DNA of 27,975 nt from an uncultured Porphyromonadaceae bacterium (GCA_900548705.1 URLF01000031.1:1-27975), one strand, 5' to 3'. Shown: positions 15,133-23,635, counted from the first letter of the stretch. Translations and numbers: made by a program. Notes: generated by a model not told the origin, from the letters alone.

Positions 15133-16148
15133 ACGTTCTCCTCCACAAAGAAATTTTCAACGGGAGCGTATCACAAACTGATGTCAGCTACCTGATACAG
15201 ACTATCATCAGGAAGAAACATTCCATCCTTCTCGATGCGGATGATATGAAGGACATCACTTGGCTCAATGACTCAGACCGGATGATAATCGAGGATTCCT
15301 TCGCGGCTGCCTCTATCGGCGACCCGGGCATACCCGACTGCGAAGTCATACACAACGCTGCCAATATCCACCACGCCAAGCAATTCGACGTCGCGGAAGC
15401 CATACGCTATGTCGACACCCCATTGGAAATCATCCTGGAAAACGGCACCAACGACTCCCCCTTCGTTCTTGCCATAATAAAATCCCACCTGCCATACCGG
15501 GACAACATCCAGGACGCGTATTCCGAAGAACGAATTGTTTTCGGCACTGGAGGCGGATGCACCAACATCGAAAACTACCTCCGGGGAAAACTTCACCAAC
15601 GCGGAGGCCGGACGAAATTCCTCCGGTATTTCGTGATTGTCGACGGTGACAAGCGTTTTCCCGAACAGGAAATAAAGAAGTACGACAACCTGATTGCTTT
15701 TCTGCGCTCAATCAATGTCGAATTCCATATCCTTGAAAAACGGTGTATGGAGAACTACCTCCCGATTGAGTCTTATCCCAAATCCTCAGAGAATCAGCGA
15801 TGGCTCAACTCTTTCAAATCCTTGAACAATCACCAACGCGACTTCTTCAACATCTCCGGCGGCTTCAGAGGCGATGTGCCGGACAGCAAGAAAAAACTCA
15901 TATCAGCCGACGGGAGCAATATAAGAAGCCTGCTACCGCCTGAACAGCAAAACTTTTATTCTGATGTCTTAGACACGAATTTTTCGATTCTGTCCGATGG
16001 TTATCCGTTGCCGTCATTCAAGTCGTCATTTCCGAAAGGATATGAGTATAGTACCACCAACCGTGTCACTTTCGACTCAATCGTAAGTCATCAGTCCAAC
16101 CCCGACGAACTGAAAGACATCGCCTCGACAATACACCGGCTTCTCTAA
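15129..16148 (+). CDS. TOPRIM-like putative effector nuclease paired with the ATPase
   Basis: A 339-residue protein that I cannot assign to a named family with certainty, but whose centre looks like a TOPRIM fold. It has an acidic residue after a beta strand (PLEIILENGTND, E104), a Gly-rich turn (FGTGGGCTNIENYL, ~138-151), a strand ending in an acidic pair (FVIVDGDKR, D172 and D174), and HILEKRCMENYLPIE (200-214), the ENYL element I associate with DUF4435/OLD-type TOPRIM proteins. The first ~95 residues and the last ~110 have no motif I recognise. TOPRIM nucleases coordinate divalent metal to cut nucleic acid. The start overlaps the ATPase stop (ATGA), so the two proteins are probably made in step and may form a complex, as AriA and AriB do. 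A start at 15042 in another frame of the ATPase gene is rejected. Confidence 0.75.
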   Translation: MNVLLHKEIFNGSVSQTDVSYLIQTIIRKKHSILLDADDMKDITWLNDSDRMIIEDSFAAASIGDPGIPDCEVIHNAANIHHAKQFDVAEAIRYVDTPLEIILENGTNDSPFVLAIIKSHLPYRDNIQDAYSEERIVFGTGGGCTNIENYLRGKLHQRGGRTKFLRYFVIVDGDKRFPEQEIKKYDNLIAFLRSINVEFHILEKRCMENYLPIESYPKSSENQRWLNSFKSLNNHQRDFFNISGGFRGDVPDSKKKLISADGSNIRSLLPPEQQNFYSDVLDTNFSILSDGYPLPSFKSSFPKGYEYSTTNRVTFDSIVSHQSNPDELKDIASTIHRLL

Positions 16149-16171
16149 ACTTCCCCATACGCCACCAGATA

Positions 16172-17698
16172 ATGCGCACCCAGATTCAGACACAGATTCG
16201 TTCCCTATCAAGCCTTCTCGAGAATCTTCGCGACGGCATAATACAGGTTCCCCCCTTCCAGCGCGAATTTGTATGGACGCGGAAGCAGATAGTGGAATTG
16301 TTCGACAGCATACGCAATAGCTACCCTATCGGCTCGATACTGTTGTGGCGCCCGCGCACCTCTCCCGGCTGGGAGCGCGACCGGGAAGTCGGCGGCTTCA
16401 TCCTGCCCGACCTCAAGGAGCCGAAATCTTATGTTCTGGATGGTTGCCAACGTCTGTCTTCTCTCTTCGGATGCCTAAACAACCCGAAGACATCCGGCCT
16501 TGAATATGACGAGCGGATGCGCAACGAATTTTTCAATCTTTGTTTCGACCTCAGGGAGGAGGAATTCATATATCCTGCGGGAGGGAATGCAAGGCCTTGG
16601 CAAGTGCCGGTTTACATGCTTTCACGCACAAGCGAGTTCCGTCAATACACCCGTAATATCCTCGAACCCGCGATTCCCGACTCTCAACTCCTCGACATCT
16701 ATCTCGACCGAGCGGACTCTTTTTCGCGAATCCTCGTCGAATACAAACTCGCGGTCATAGAAGTGGATGGAGCTACTTTGAAGGACGCAGTAAACATCTT
16801 CTCCAGGATAAACTCCAAAGGAACAGACATTTCAGATGACTGGAAAGTCAACGCGCTCAGCTTCACCGAAGATTTCAATTTCTCGGTGGAAATCGACAAC
16901 GTCATCCGTCGGCTTCGACACTATAACTTCGATAAAATCTCCCGTGAAACCATCTTCCGCTGCTACCAGAGTGCGTTCGACAATCGTCTGTATATAGACA
17001 CAGACATCGAGAGTATGGCCGGACACCCGGAATTCCAGACCACTGTCAGGAAGATGTCAGATGCGATAATAAGAGCTGTCGGTTTTATGTACCACGAGCT
17101 GAATGTCATCGACCACCGTCTTCTTCCATATACTGCCCAGCTGGTCTTCCTTTCGGTTTTCTTTATGAAAGATCCGAATCCATCGGATGATAGAATAAAA
17201 GACATCATCCGCTGGTTCTGGATAACGACATACTCCAACTATTTCACCACCAACGCTCTTGCAGGCCAACGCAAGGCATTCACCCATTTCCTCGACTACA
17301 TTGGCGGATACACTCACACACCCCTGTATGAGGAGCCGCCGTACAAACCGATGAAAACCCAGCCCTGGCCCAAGAAATTATCACTCTCAGGAGCGCGTTC
17401 GGTCGCCTTGGTACTGTTTCAGCTACGGTGTATCAAAGAGCAATGCGGAGAGCCTTATGGCCGCAGACACCTTGTCAGCAGGAAAATTTTCAAAAGGATT
17501 GACACGTGCCCTGAAAATATGGCGGTAACTTTTGGAACCACCTCCACCAAACCATCACTTCCTTATTTTGTTCCGATTGACGCGGACACCTTCATTCCTG
17601 AAGAGGAGATTGATGCCAGACTTCACTTCCGTGAGTTCAACATCAAAGACCAGGAGCGCGAATTTGTCAACTCTCTCGGCTTGATTTATCATGAGTAA
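16172..17698 (+). CDS. DUF262 (GmrSD N-terminal-like) protein without a visible HNH domain
   Basis: A 508-residue protein with the DUF262 landmarks in order: VPPFQREFVW (residues 26-35), LFDSIRNSYPIGSILLW (43-59), YVLDGCQRLSSL (87-98) and VNIFSRINSKGTDIS (207-221). DUF262 domains occur in nucleotide-dependent defence enzymes such as GmrSD, BrxU and SspE, where DGQQR is the key motif. Here its first Gln is Cys (DGCQR). The C-terminal ~270 residues look helical and lack the HNH/DUF1524 signature found in GmrS-GmrD fusions, so any DNA cutting would need a partner. The gene starts 23 bases after the TOPRIM gene with no terminator between, which places it in the same transcript. Its TAA lies 8 bases inside the next, core gene. 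Confidence 0.88.
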   Translation: MRTQIQTQIRSLSSLLENLRDGIIQVPPFQREFVWTRKQIVELFDSIRNSYPIGSILLWRPRTSPGWERDREVGGFILPDLKEPKSYVLDGCQRLSSLFGCLNNPKTSGLEYDERMRNEFFNLCFDLREEEFIYPAGGNARPWQVPVYMLSRTSEFRQYTRNILEPAIPDSQLLDIYLDRADSFSRILVEYKLAVIEVDGATLKDAVNIFSRINSKGTDISDDWKVNALSFTEDFNFSVEIDNVIRRLRHYNFDKISRETIFRCYQSAFDNRLYIDTDIESMAGHPEFQTTVRKMSDAIIRAVGFMYHELNVIDHRLLPYTAQLVFLSVFFMKDPNPSDDRIKDIIRWFWITTYSNYFTTNALAGQRKAFTHFLDYIGGYTHTPLYEEPPYKPMKTQPWPKKLSLSGARSVALVLFQLRCIKEQCGEPYGRRHLVSRKIFKRIDTCPENMAVTFGTTSTKPSLPYFVPIDADTFIPEEEIDARLHFREFNIKDQEREFVNSLGLIYHE

Positions 17699-18626
17699 TC
17701 CCGACAATAACAAGAACTCCACCGACTGGAGATACAGGCCGTTGGGGTGGATGACAGCCGCGATGGCGCGGTTGCCGTTCGGGGTGCTTTACGGGATTGC
17801 CGACATACTGTTCCTGTTGCTCTACTATCTGGTCGGTTACCGCAGGAGGGTCATCAGGGAGAACCTTGCAGGGTCTTTCCCCGAAAAAAGCCGGAAGGAG
17901 CTGCGTGACATCGAACGCCGTTTCTACCGCAACTTCGCCGATTATATCGTGGAGACCGTCAAGCTGCTCCATGTCTCCGACAAGGAGATGATGCGCCGCA
18001 TGACTTTCTCCGGTGTGGAGACAATCGACGAAGCCCTCTCCCAAGGGCGCCCCGTCGTATGCTATTTCGCCCATCTCGGCAATTGGGAATGGGCACCGTC
18101 CATAACCCTCTGGAGTCGGATCCAGCCTGGCAAAAATGCCCAGTTCTGTCAGATTTACAGACCGTTGCGCAACCAGTGGTTCGACAGTCTGATGCTACGC
18201 ATCCGAGGTCGTTTCGGGGCGGTCTCCCTCCCCAAACGCCGCTCGTTCCTCGACCTGTTGCGTTACCGCAAGGAGGGGATGCCCACCGTCACCGGCTTCA
18301 TGAGCGACCAGAAACCGAGCCACGGCGACATCATCCATGTCGTCAGATTCCTCAACCGCCCCACAGCCATCATCACCGGCACCGAGACCGTCTGTCGCCG
18401 CCTTGACGCGCTCCCCGTCTACTGGCGCATGTCGAAGCCATCGCGCGGCCATTACCATATAGATGTGACCCCGATGGAGGCCGACCTCTCGCGTGAGTTT
18501 GCCCTGACCGATCTCTATGCCCGGATGCTGGAGGACAACATCCACGAGAATCCGGCCCTGTGGCTATGGTCCCACAAACGGTGGAAACATCCCGTGACCT
18601 TTGAAATGAATGGCCAGAAAGCCTGA
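17691..18626 (+). CDS. Lysophospholipid/lipid A acyltransferase (LpxL/HtrB family)
   Basis: A 311-residue inner-membrane acyltransferase that probably adds a secondary acyl chain to a lipid A precursor. An N-terminal hydrophobic segment (~31-50, GVLYGIADILFLLLYYLVGY) anchors it. The catalytic HX4E motif is HLGNWE (H128, E133), and the C-terminal block PALWLWSHKRWK is typical. Length is normal. The ATG at 17691 overlaps the end of the DUF262 gene by 8 bases, while the gap to the next gene is 9 bases. It therefore appears to depend on transcription from mtaB read-through or from the cassette promoter at 13944; I see no promoter box inside the DUF262 end. Phospholipid acylation is an alternative substrate assignment. 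Confidence 0.92.
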   Translation: MSNPDNNKNSTDWRYRPLGWMTAAMARLPFGVLYGIADILFLLLYYLVGYRRRVIRENLAGSFPEKSRKELRDIERRFYRNFADYIVETVKLLHVSDKEMMRRMTFSGVETIDEALSQGRPVVCYFAHLGNWEWAPSITLWSRIQPGKNAQFCQIYRPLRNQWFDSLMLRIRGRFGAVSLPKRRSFLDLLRYRKEGMPTVTGFMSDQKPSHGDIIHVVRFLNRPTAIITGTETVCRRLDALPVYWRMSKPSRGHYHIDVTPMEADLSREFALTDLYARMLEDNIHENPALWLWSHKRWKHPVTFEMNGQKA

Positions 18627-18635
18627 TAAACGATA

Positions 18636-19646
18636 ATGAAACCTGTCGCAGTAATCATACTCAACTGGAACGGCGAGAAGCTCCTCAGGGAGTTCCTCCC
18701 CTCCGTCGTGGCCAACACCGACACCTCGATCGCCGATGTCATCGTGGCCGACAACGGATCCACCGACGGCTCCCGCGAACTGCTCCGCAAGGAATTCCCC
18801 CAGGTAAAGCTCCTTGAATTTGACGAGAACCTCGGATTTGCCGGAGGGTACAACCGCGCACTCCGGGAGACCGGCTACCGCTACACCCTCCTGCTCAACT
18901 CCGACGTGGAGACCCCTGCCGGGTGGCTCACCCCGCTCCATGACTTCATGGAAGCCCATCCCGACGCGGCGGCATGCCAGCCCAAGATTCTGTCATACAA
19001 ACAGAAAGAGAAATTCGAGTATGCCGGAGCTGCCGGAGGATTCATCGACCGCAACGGCTATCCTTACTGCCGGGGACGCATCTTCGACACGGTAGAGGAT
19101 GACAACGGCCAGTATGACACCCCCGTCGAGGTCTTCTGGGCCACTGGAGCCGCCCTCATGGTCCGTACCGACCTGTATGAGAAAGCCGGAGGACTCGACG
19201 AACGCTTTTTCGCCCATATGGAGGAAATCGACCTCTGCTGGCGGCTGTTGCTGATGGGTCATACCCTATGGTGCGTGCCGGCAAGTCACGTCTACCATCT
19301 CGGGGGAGGGTCATTGCCCGCGGCAAATCCCCGCAAGACCTACCTCAACTTCCGCAACAACCTGCTGCTGCTCCACAAAAACCTCCCCGCCGCCGATCTG
19401 CGCGGTGCCCTGTTGCGACGTCGCCTGCTCGACACCGTGGCCTGGGCCAAGTTCATCCTCACCCTCGACCTCCCCAACGCCTCCGCCATACTCCGCGCCC
19501 ACCGCGATTTCCGCCGTATGCGACGCGAATACACCACCCACCCCCCGGTCAACCTGCTGACCCGCAGCGCAGACCGCCGGACGCGCCGCCCCGACATCCT
19601 CCTCTCCTACTTCATCAAACGCAAGCGCCACTACTCCCAACTCTAA
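18636..19646 (+). CDS. GT2-family glycosyltransferase (rhamnosyltransferase-like)
   Basis: A 336-residue GT-A fold glycosyltransferase of the inverting GT2 family, acting on a nucleotide-sugar donor in cell-surface glycan assembly. Visible motifs are AVIILNWNGEKLL (residues 5-17), VADNGSTDGS (37-46), ENLGFAGGYN (64-73), the metal-binding LLNSDVE (86-92) and the likely catalytic base region FFAHMEEIDLCWRL (191-204). No membrane helix is evident, so it probably works at the inner leaflet. It lies 9 bases after the acyltransferase and 10 before the antiporter, a tight cluster. The sugar and acceptor cannot be read from the sequence; lipopolysaccharide or a related envelope glycan is suggested by the acyltransferase neighbour. 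Confidence 0.92.
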   Translation: MKPVAVIILNWNGEKLLREFLPSVVANTDTSIADVIVADNGSTDGSRELLRKEFPQVKLLEFDENLGFAGGYNRALRETGYRYTLLLNSDVETPAGWLTPLHDFMEAHPDAAACQPKILSYKQKEKFEYAGAAGGFIDRNGYPYCRGRIFDTVEDDNGQYDTPVEVFWATGAALMVRTDLYEKAGGLDERFFAHMEEIDLCWRLLLMGHTLWCVPASHVYHLGGGSLPAANPRKTYLNFRNNLLLLHKNLPAADLRGALLRRRLLDTVAWAKFILTLDLPNASAILRAHRDFRRMRREYTTHPPVNLLTRSADRRTRRPDILLSYFIKRKRHYSQL

Positions 19647-19656
19647 TCCTCCCCCG

Positions 19657-21915
19657 ATGCTCCTGCTCAACGCCGCTCCCGACTTCCAGGGACTCATATC
19701 CGACCTCGCCTTCATCCTCCTCCTCGGAGCCATTGTCACCCTGCTTTTCAAATGGATAAAGCAGCCCGTCGTGCTGGGCTACATCGTCGCCGGTTTCCTT
19801 GCCAGCCCCAACTTCAAGCCCCTCCCCTCGGTGACCACCGAAATCAACATAGAGTTCTGGGCGCAGATAGGTATCATAGTCCTCCTCTTCTCCCTCGGCC
19901 TTGAGTTCAGTTTCAAGAAACTGGTCAACACCGGCGGGTCGGCCGTCGTCACCGCCCTGATAATCGTGGTCGGCATGATGGCCACAGGCTTCGCCATCGG
20001 CCATCTGCTCGGCTTCACCACCATCAACAGCCTCTTCCTCGGCGGCATGCTCTCCATGTCATCCACCACCATTATAATAAAGGCCTTTACCGACCTAAAC
20101 CTGCGCCAGAAGAAATTCGCATCGCTGGTCTTCGCCGTGCTGATAGTCGAAGACCTCTTCGCCGTGGTCATGATGGTGGTGCTTAGCTCCATCGCCCTCA
20201 ACAACTCCGTCGAAGGGGGTGAGATGCTTATGAGCGTCAGCAAACTCATCTTCTTCCTCGTCATATGGTTCCTGGTGGGGGTCTATGTCCTCCCCTCCTT
20301 CCTAAACAAGACCCGCCGGTTCCTCAACAACGAGACCCTGCTCGTCGTCTCCATGGGGCTGTGCCTGTCGATGGCCGTCTTCTCCGTCCTCTGCGGCTTC
20401 TCCCTCGCCCTCGGCGCGTTCGTGATGGGTTCCATCCTCGCCGGGACAAGCTATGCCGAACGCATCGAAAATGTCACCATGCCGGTCAAAGACCTATTCG
20501 GGTCGGTGTTCTTCATCTCGGTCGGCATGATGGTCCAGCCCGCCATCCTCGTCGAATACTGGTGGCCGATACTGCTGCTCTCCGCCGTGGTGATTGTCGG
20601 CATGATTGTGTTCGGCACATTCGGCATGCTCGTGACCGGCCAGAGCCTGAAAGTGGCTATGGAGTCTGGCTTCTCCCTGACCCAGATCGGCGAGTTCGCC
20701 TTCATCATCGCCTCCCTCGGTATGAGCCTCGGGGTACTCAACGCCGAGATTTACCCCATCGTCGTGGCTGTCTCCGTGATCACCACCTTCACCACCCCCT
20801 ACTTCATCCGTATGGCCGACCCCGCCTACCGGCTCGTCGAACGCCATCTCCCTCCGCGCCTTCATTTCCTCATCGACCGCTATTCCGGTGAGGCATCTGA
20901 AAACGCCGGAAACGAGACCCGCCGCGCTTGGGCCGCGATGCTCAAACGCTACCTGTGGCGCATAATGCTCTACTCCATCGTCCTGATAGCCATCACACTG
21001 GCCGGTACCACCTGGCTGCGCCCGCTCCTCGAAGGGATTCTCCCCGGCTGGGGACGTCTCCTGGCCACCGTCATCACCCTCGGAGCCATGGCACCCTTCC
21101 TCCTCGCCCTCATCCTCCCCCCGCCCATGGACAGCTCCGACTCCTCGTCGCGCCTGCAGGCTCGGCAGCTCAAAGTGCCACGGGTGGTGCTGATGGTCTT
21201 CCGCATGCTGATAGCCCTCGGCTTCATAATCCACCTCATATCAACCTCCTACACCCTCCGTCTAGGTATCCTCATTGGGGTAGCCGTCTTCATCCTGCTT
21301 CTGCTGATGCTCAGCCGCAGGCTAAATGCCAGTCTGCGCAACATCGAGACCCGCTTCCTCGACAACCTCAACGAGCGCGATCTGCGCCGCTCAGGCAAAA
21401 ACAACACCCTGGTCAGCGACCTCCACCTGGCCTACATACATGTCGGCTACGGATGCCCATTTGTCGGCGACCGGCTCAAGAACACCGACCTCCGGGGACG
21501 CTACGGAGTTGATGTTGTGACCATCCAGCGCGGCCCGGCCACTATGATTGTGCCCTCCGGAGAGACCCGCCTGTTTCCCGGCGACACCATCGGCGTGATC
21601 GGCACCGACGACCAGATTTCAGCCGTCCTGCCGGTCATCGAGGCCGAGGCAGACCAGACAGCCGCCACGGACGGCACCCAGCCCACCGACCTGCGGCTGA
21701 CCTCAATCCTCCTCACCGAGACCTCCCCCCTGGTCGGCCAGACCCTCGCCTCGGCCAACGTCCGCCGCAACTACAACACCCATGTCGTGGCCCTGCGGCG
21801 CGGCGAGGAGTTCATCGACCGTCCCGCCTCGCTCCCCCTCCTCCCCGGCGACCGCCTATGGATAGTCGCCCCCGACACCACCACCGCCACCTTCCTCGCC
21901 GGCCAACCTGCCTGA
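19657..21915 (+). CDS. KefB-like CPA2 cation/proton antiporter with two C-terminal RCK_C (TrkA_C) domains
   Basis: A 752-residue inner-membrane transporter. The membrane part (~10-390) has about 12 helices with CPA2 landmarks: KQPVVLGYIVAGFLASP (residues 35-51), LLFSLGLEFSF (76-86), STTIIIKAF (136-144) and the ion-binding acidic pair in IVEDLFAV (E165, D166). A second hydrophobic region (~425-560) contains extra helices not found in E. coli KefC. Two TrkA_C-type domains close the protein (~590-665 and ~670-745), each with the PGD step (LFPGDTIGVIG and LLPGDRLWIV). There is no NAD-binding RCK_N. K+/H+ or Na+/H+ exchange is inferred from the family. The gene is the last of the tightly packed envelope cluster and is followed by T-rich sequence. 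Confidence 0.92.
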   Translation: MLLLNAAPDFQGLISDLAFILLLGAIVTLLFKWIKQPVVLGYIVAGFLASPNFKPLPSVTTEINIEFWAQIGIIVLLFSLGLEFSFKKLVNTGGSAVVTALIIVVGMMATGFAIGHLLGFTTINSLFLGGMLSMSSTTIIIKAFTDLNLRQKKFASLVFAVLIVEDLFAVVMMVVLSSIALNNSVEGGEMLMSVSKLIFFLVIWFLVGVYVLPSFLNKTRRFLNNETLLVVSMGLCLSMAVFSVLCGFSLALGAFVMGSILAGTSYAERIENVTMPVKDLFGSVFFISVGMMVQPAILVEYWWPILLLSAVVIVGMIVFGTFGMLVTGQSLKVAMESGFSLTQIGEFAFIIASLGMSLGVLNAEIYPIVVAVSVITTFTTPYFIRMADPAYRLVERHLPPRLHFLIDRYSGEASENAGNETRRAWAAMLKRYLWRIMLYSIVLIAITLAGTTWLRPLLEGILPGWGRLLATVITLGAMAPFLLALILPPPMDSSDSSSRLQARQLKVPRVVLMVFRMLIALGFIIHLISTSYTLRLGILIGVAVFILLLLMLSRRLNASLRNIETRFLDNLNERDLRRSGKNNTLVSDLHLAYIHVGYGCPFVGDRLKNTDLRGRYGVDVVTIQRGPATMIVPSGETRLFPGDTIGVIGTDDQISAVLPVIEAEADQTAATDGTQPTDLRLTSILLTETSPLVGQTLASANVRRNYNTHVVALRRGEEFIDRPASLPLLPGDRLWIVAPDTTTATFLAGQPA

Positions 21916-21951
21916 TTTCTCTCCATCACGAAAGCGTCACAACCCGTTTTT

Positions 21952-21972
21952 TGGCATTATGCCATATTTTTT
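21952..21972 (+). terminator. Palindrome TGGCATTATGCCA with T-run after the antiporter gene
   Basis: TGGCAT (21952-21957) and ATGCCA (21959-21964) flank a single T and are followed by TATTTTTT. As RNA it would form a short 5-bp stem before a T-run, so it may terminate the antiporter transcript. As a 13-bp near-perfect dyad it could also be an operator for the promoter 30 bases downstream. Either role is tentative. Confidence 0.35.
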
Positions 21973-21992
21973 CGATTTTTTTTGGAAAAAAG

Positions 21993-22023
21993 TTGCACAG
22001 CTGATTTTTTTAAAATATCTTTG
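21993..22023 (+). promoter_or_regulatory. Promoter of the first secreted-protein gene
   Basis: TTG (21993-21995), a 20-base T-rich spacer and a perfect -7 box TATCTTTG (22016-22023) form a complete Bacteroidetes promoter. It implies a leader of about 165 bases. The leader ends in an A/C-rich stretch (ACAAAAACAACAAGCAA) just before the ATG, as in highly translated Bacteroidetes genes. Confidence 0.75.
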
Positions 22024-22194
22024 CGCTGTGTATCGCTTGCTATAATACCGGAGAAGGTCGTTAGAATACTCTGTGTTACCATTGAGATTTAACGTTTTTC
22101 CAAGTTCTAAGGTAATATTTCGCAATTGCTATCAGACATACAAGAGAATATCTATTAACAACAAATATTATTCATTTACAAAAACAACAAGCAA

Positions 22195-23451
22195 ATGAAG
22201 AAATTCTACTCACTCATGCTTGCCGCAGGTGTTGCCGCTGGCACACTCTCAGTGAATGCTGCTTCTCCGAGCTTCTCGGAAAAGACAATGGAAATCTCCA
22301 AATTCAACGTTGAGAGAGAACTCAGCCTGAACTCCTCTTTCCGTGCTCCTATCTCCCATAGCGAAGCAAACCTCCCCACATCTCTCGAAGGTAAGACCCT
22401 CAGCTTTTCTTACTCCCTCATTGAAAGTGGAAAGACTTACAACTTCACCCGTAACGTAACCCTTTCCGGTGAAGAAGTTGAGAATGGAATCGCCTACTAC
22501 ACAATGACCAACTTCCTGACCGACGTGTACAACGACCAGGTTACAGTTCCTGATCTCACAGTGGCATATATTCCCTCAGAAGGTGTCTTCGCTCTTCTTG
22601 GAAATCAGACCTACATCATTTTCCCCCTCACTGACGGCACAAATGCAGAATGTCAGCTTTGGGCAGCCAACGAAAGCGGCAGCTGTGTAAACACCAACTA
22701 CTTCTTCGACTATGCCGACGGCAAATTCACTTTTGAGAATCCCTTCACCGTAGAGTATGAAGACGGAACAAGTGAGGATTTCACCGCAGACCAGATGCTG
22801 CTTGGCTGTGTCAACGGTAACCGTCTGTCATATTACGCTGCTCTTGATGCCGACATCCAGATTGCACTCTGCGACGGCACCGGTAATATGAGCTACACCA
22901 TGACCACCAACGACGGTGCTCAGGAATATGAGGATGTAGTGGCTGCCACAGTAAATGACAACACTCTTACCATCTTAGGCTTTATGGGAATGTTCGATGT
23001 TCCTATGACAATCGACACTCAGGCCAAGACCCTTACCGCCACCGACGTTCAGGTAACCGCCATCACCTCATACAAGGCTTACCTGTCTGAGCAGGCTGCT
23101 GACGGCTCCAACGCTGCCGGTTCACGCAAATATGTCCTGACCTCAACCTACACCGTAGCCGATGGCAAGACCACAATCGATGTCCCCAACTGGAACGCAT
23201 TCTACTATGAGTTCGGTTCTGGCGAGTCTTACTACTTCTGGCCGATGAGCGACACCACCATCGTTCTCGACTTCGACCTCGACAGCGTAGCTGAATCCGG
23301 CATCGAAGGCATCGCTACCGACGCTGAGTTCGACGTTAACGCTCCCGTTGAGTACTTCAACCTCCAGGGTATCCGCGTTCTCGCTCCCGAGGCCGGTCAG
23401 CTCTACATCGTCAACCGTGCAGGCAAGGTTTCCAAGGAAATCGCCCGCTAA
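22195..23451 (+). CDS. Secreted protein with T9SS-type C-terminal sorting tail, function unknown
   Basis: A 418-residue exported protein. A signal peptide covers residues 1-22 (MKKFYSLMLAAGVAAGTLSV, then NA, cleaved before ASPSF). The body (~23-380) is rich in Asp, Thr and Tyr with alternating hydrophobic strands, suggesting beta-sandwich modules; I do not recognise a named domain. The last 34 residues begin VEYFNLQGIRVLAPEAGQLY and end in KVSKEIAR, the pattern of the Bacteroidales C-terminal sorting domain of the type IX secretion system. The 1283-residue protein downstream ends in the same way. The gene has its own promoter and terminator, so it is monocistronic. The composition of the body suggests a surface-attached or released product; its ligand is unknown. 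Confidence 0.88.
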   Translation: MKKFYSLMLAAGVAAGTLSVNAASPSFSEKTMEISKFNVERELSLNSSFRAPISHSEANLPTSLEGKTLSFSYSLIESGKTYNFTRNVTLSGEEVENGIAYYTMTNFLTDVYNDQVTVPDLTVAYIPSEGVFALLGNQTYIIFPLTDGTNAECQLWAANESGSCVNTNYFFDYADGKFTFENPFTVEYEDGTSEDFTADQMLLGCVNGNRLSYYAALDADIQIALCDGTGNMSYTMTTNDGAQEYEDVVAATVNDNTLTILGFMGMFDVPMTIDTQAKTLTATDVQVTAITSYKAYLSEQAADGSNAAGSRKYVLTSTYTVADGKTTIDVPNWNAFYYEFGSGESYYFWPMSDTTIVLDFDLDSVAESGIEGIATDAEFDVNAPVEYFNLQGIRVLAPEAGQLYIVNRAGKVSKEIAR

Positions 23452-23462
23452 TCTGATTTCGC

Positions 23463-23529
23463 GGAGCTGCTGACAGCTCCACAATCCATATCCGCCGCCC
23501 GTCGTGCCGCTTTGGCCGACGGGCGGTTT
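23463..23529 (+). terminator. Two consecutive hairpins ending the 22195-23451 transcript
   Basis: First hairpin: GGAGCTG (23463-23469) pairs perfectly with CAGCTCC (23474-23480) around CTGA. Second hairpin: CCGCCCGTCG (23495-23504) pairs with CGACGGGCGG (23517-23526), followed by a short T-run (TTTC). The second is the likely factor-independent terminator; the first may block 3' exonucleases. Confidence 0.7.
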
Positions 23530-23603
23530 CCCTTCCCGAGGGGCGACGAAGCCATCACAGGGGTGTTTAAGGAGGGATAATCTTTATTTTAACAAAAATT
23601 AAT

Positions 23604-23611
23604 GGGGGGGG
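23604..23611 (+). repeat. G8 homopolymer in the intergenic region
   Basis: Eight consecutive G bases (23604-23611) stand in AT-rich sequence 24 bases before the -7 box of the next gene, so they occupy the spacer or -33 region of that promoter. Slippage here would change promoter spacing or upstream sequence. This is a candidate for phase variation only; one sequence cannot show length variation. Confidence 0.5.
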
Positions 23612-23635
23612 TAAAAAATTCAGCTATTTTTTCAT

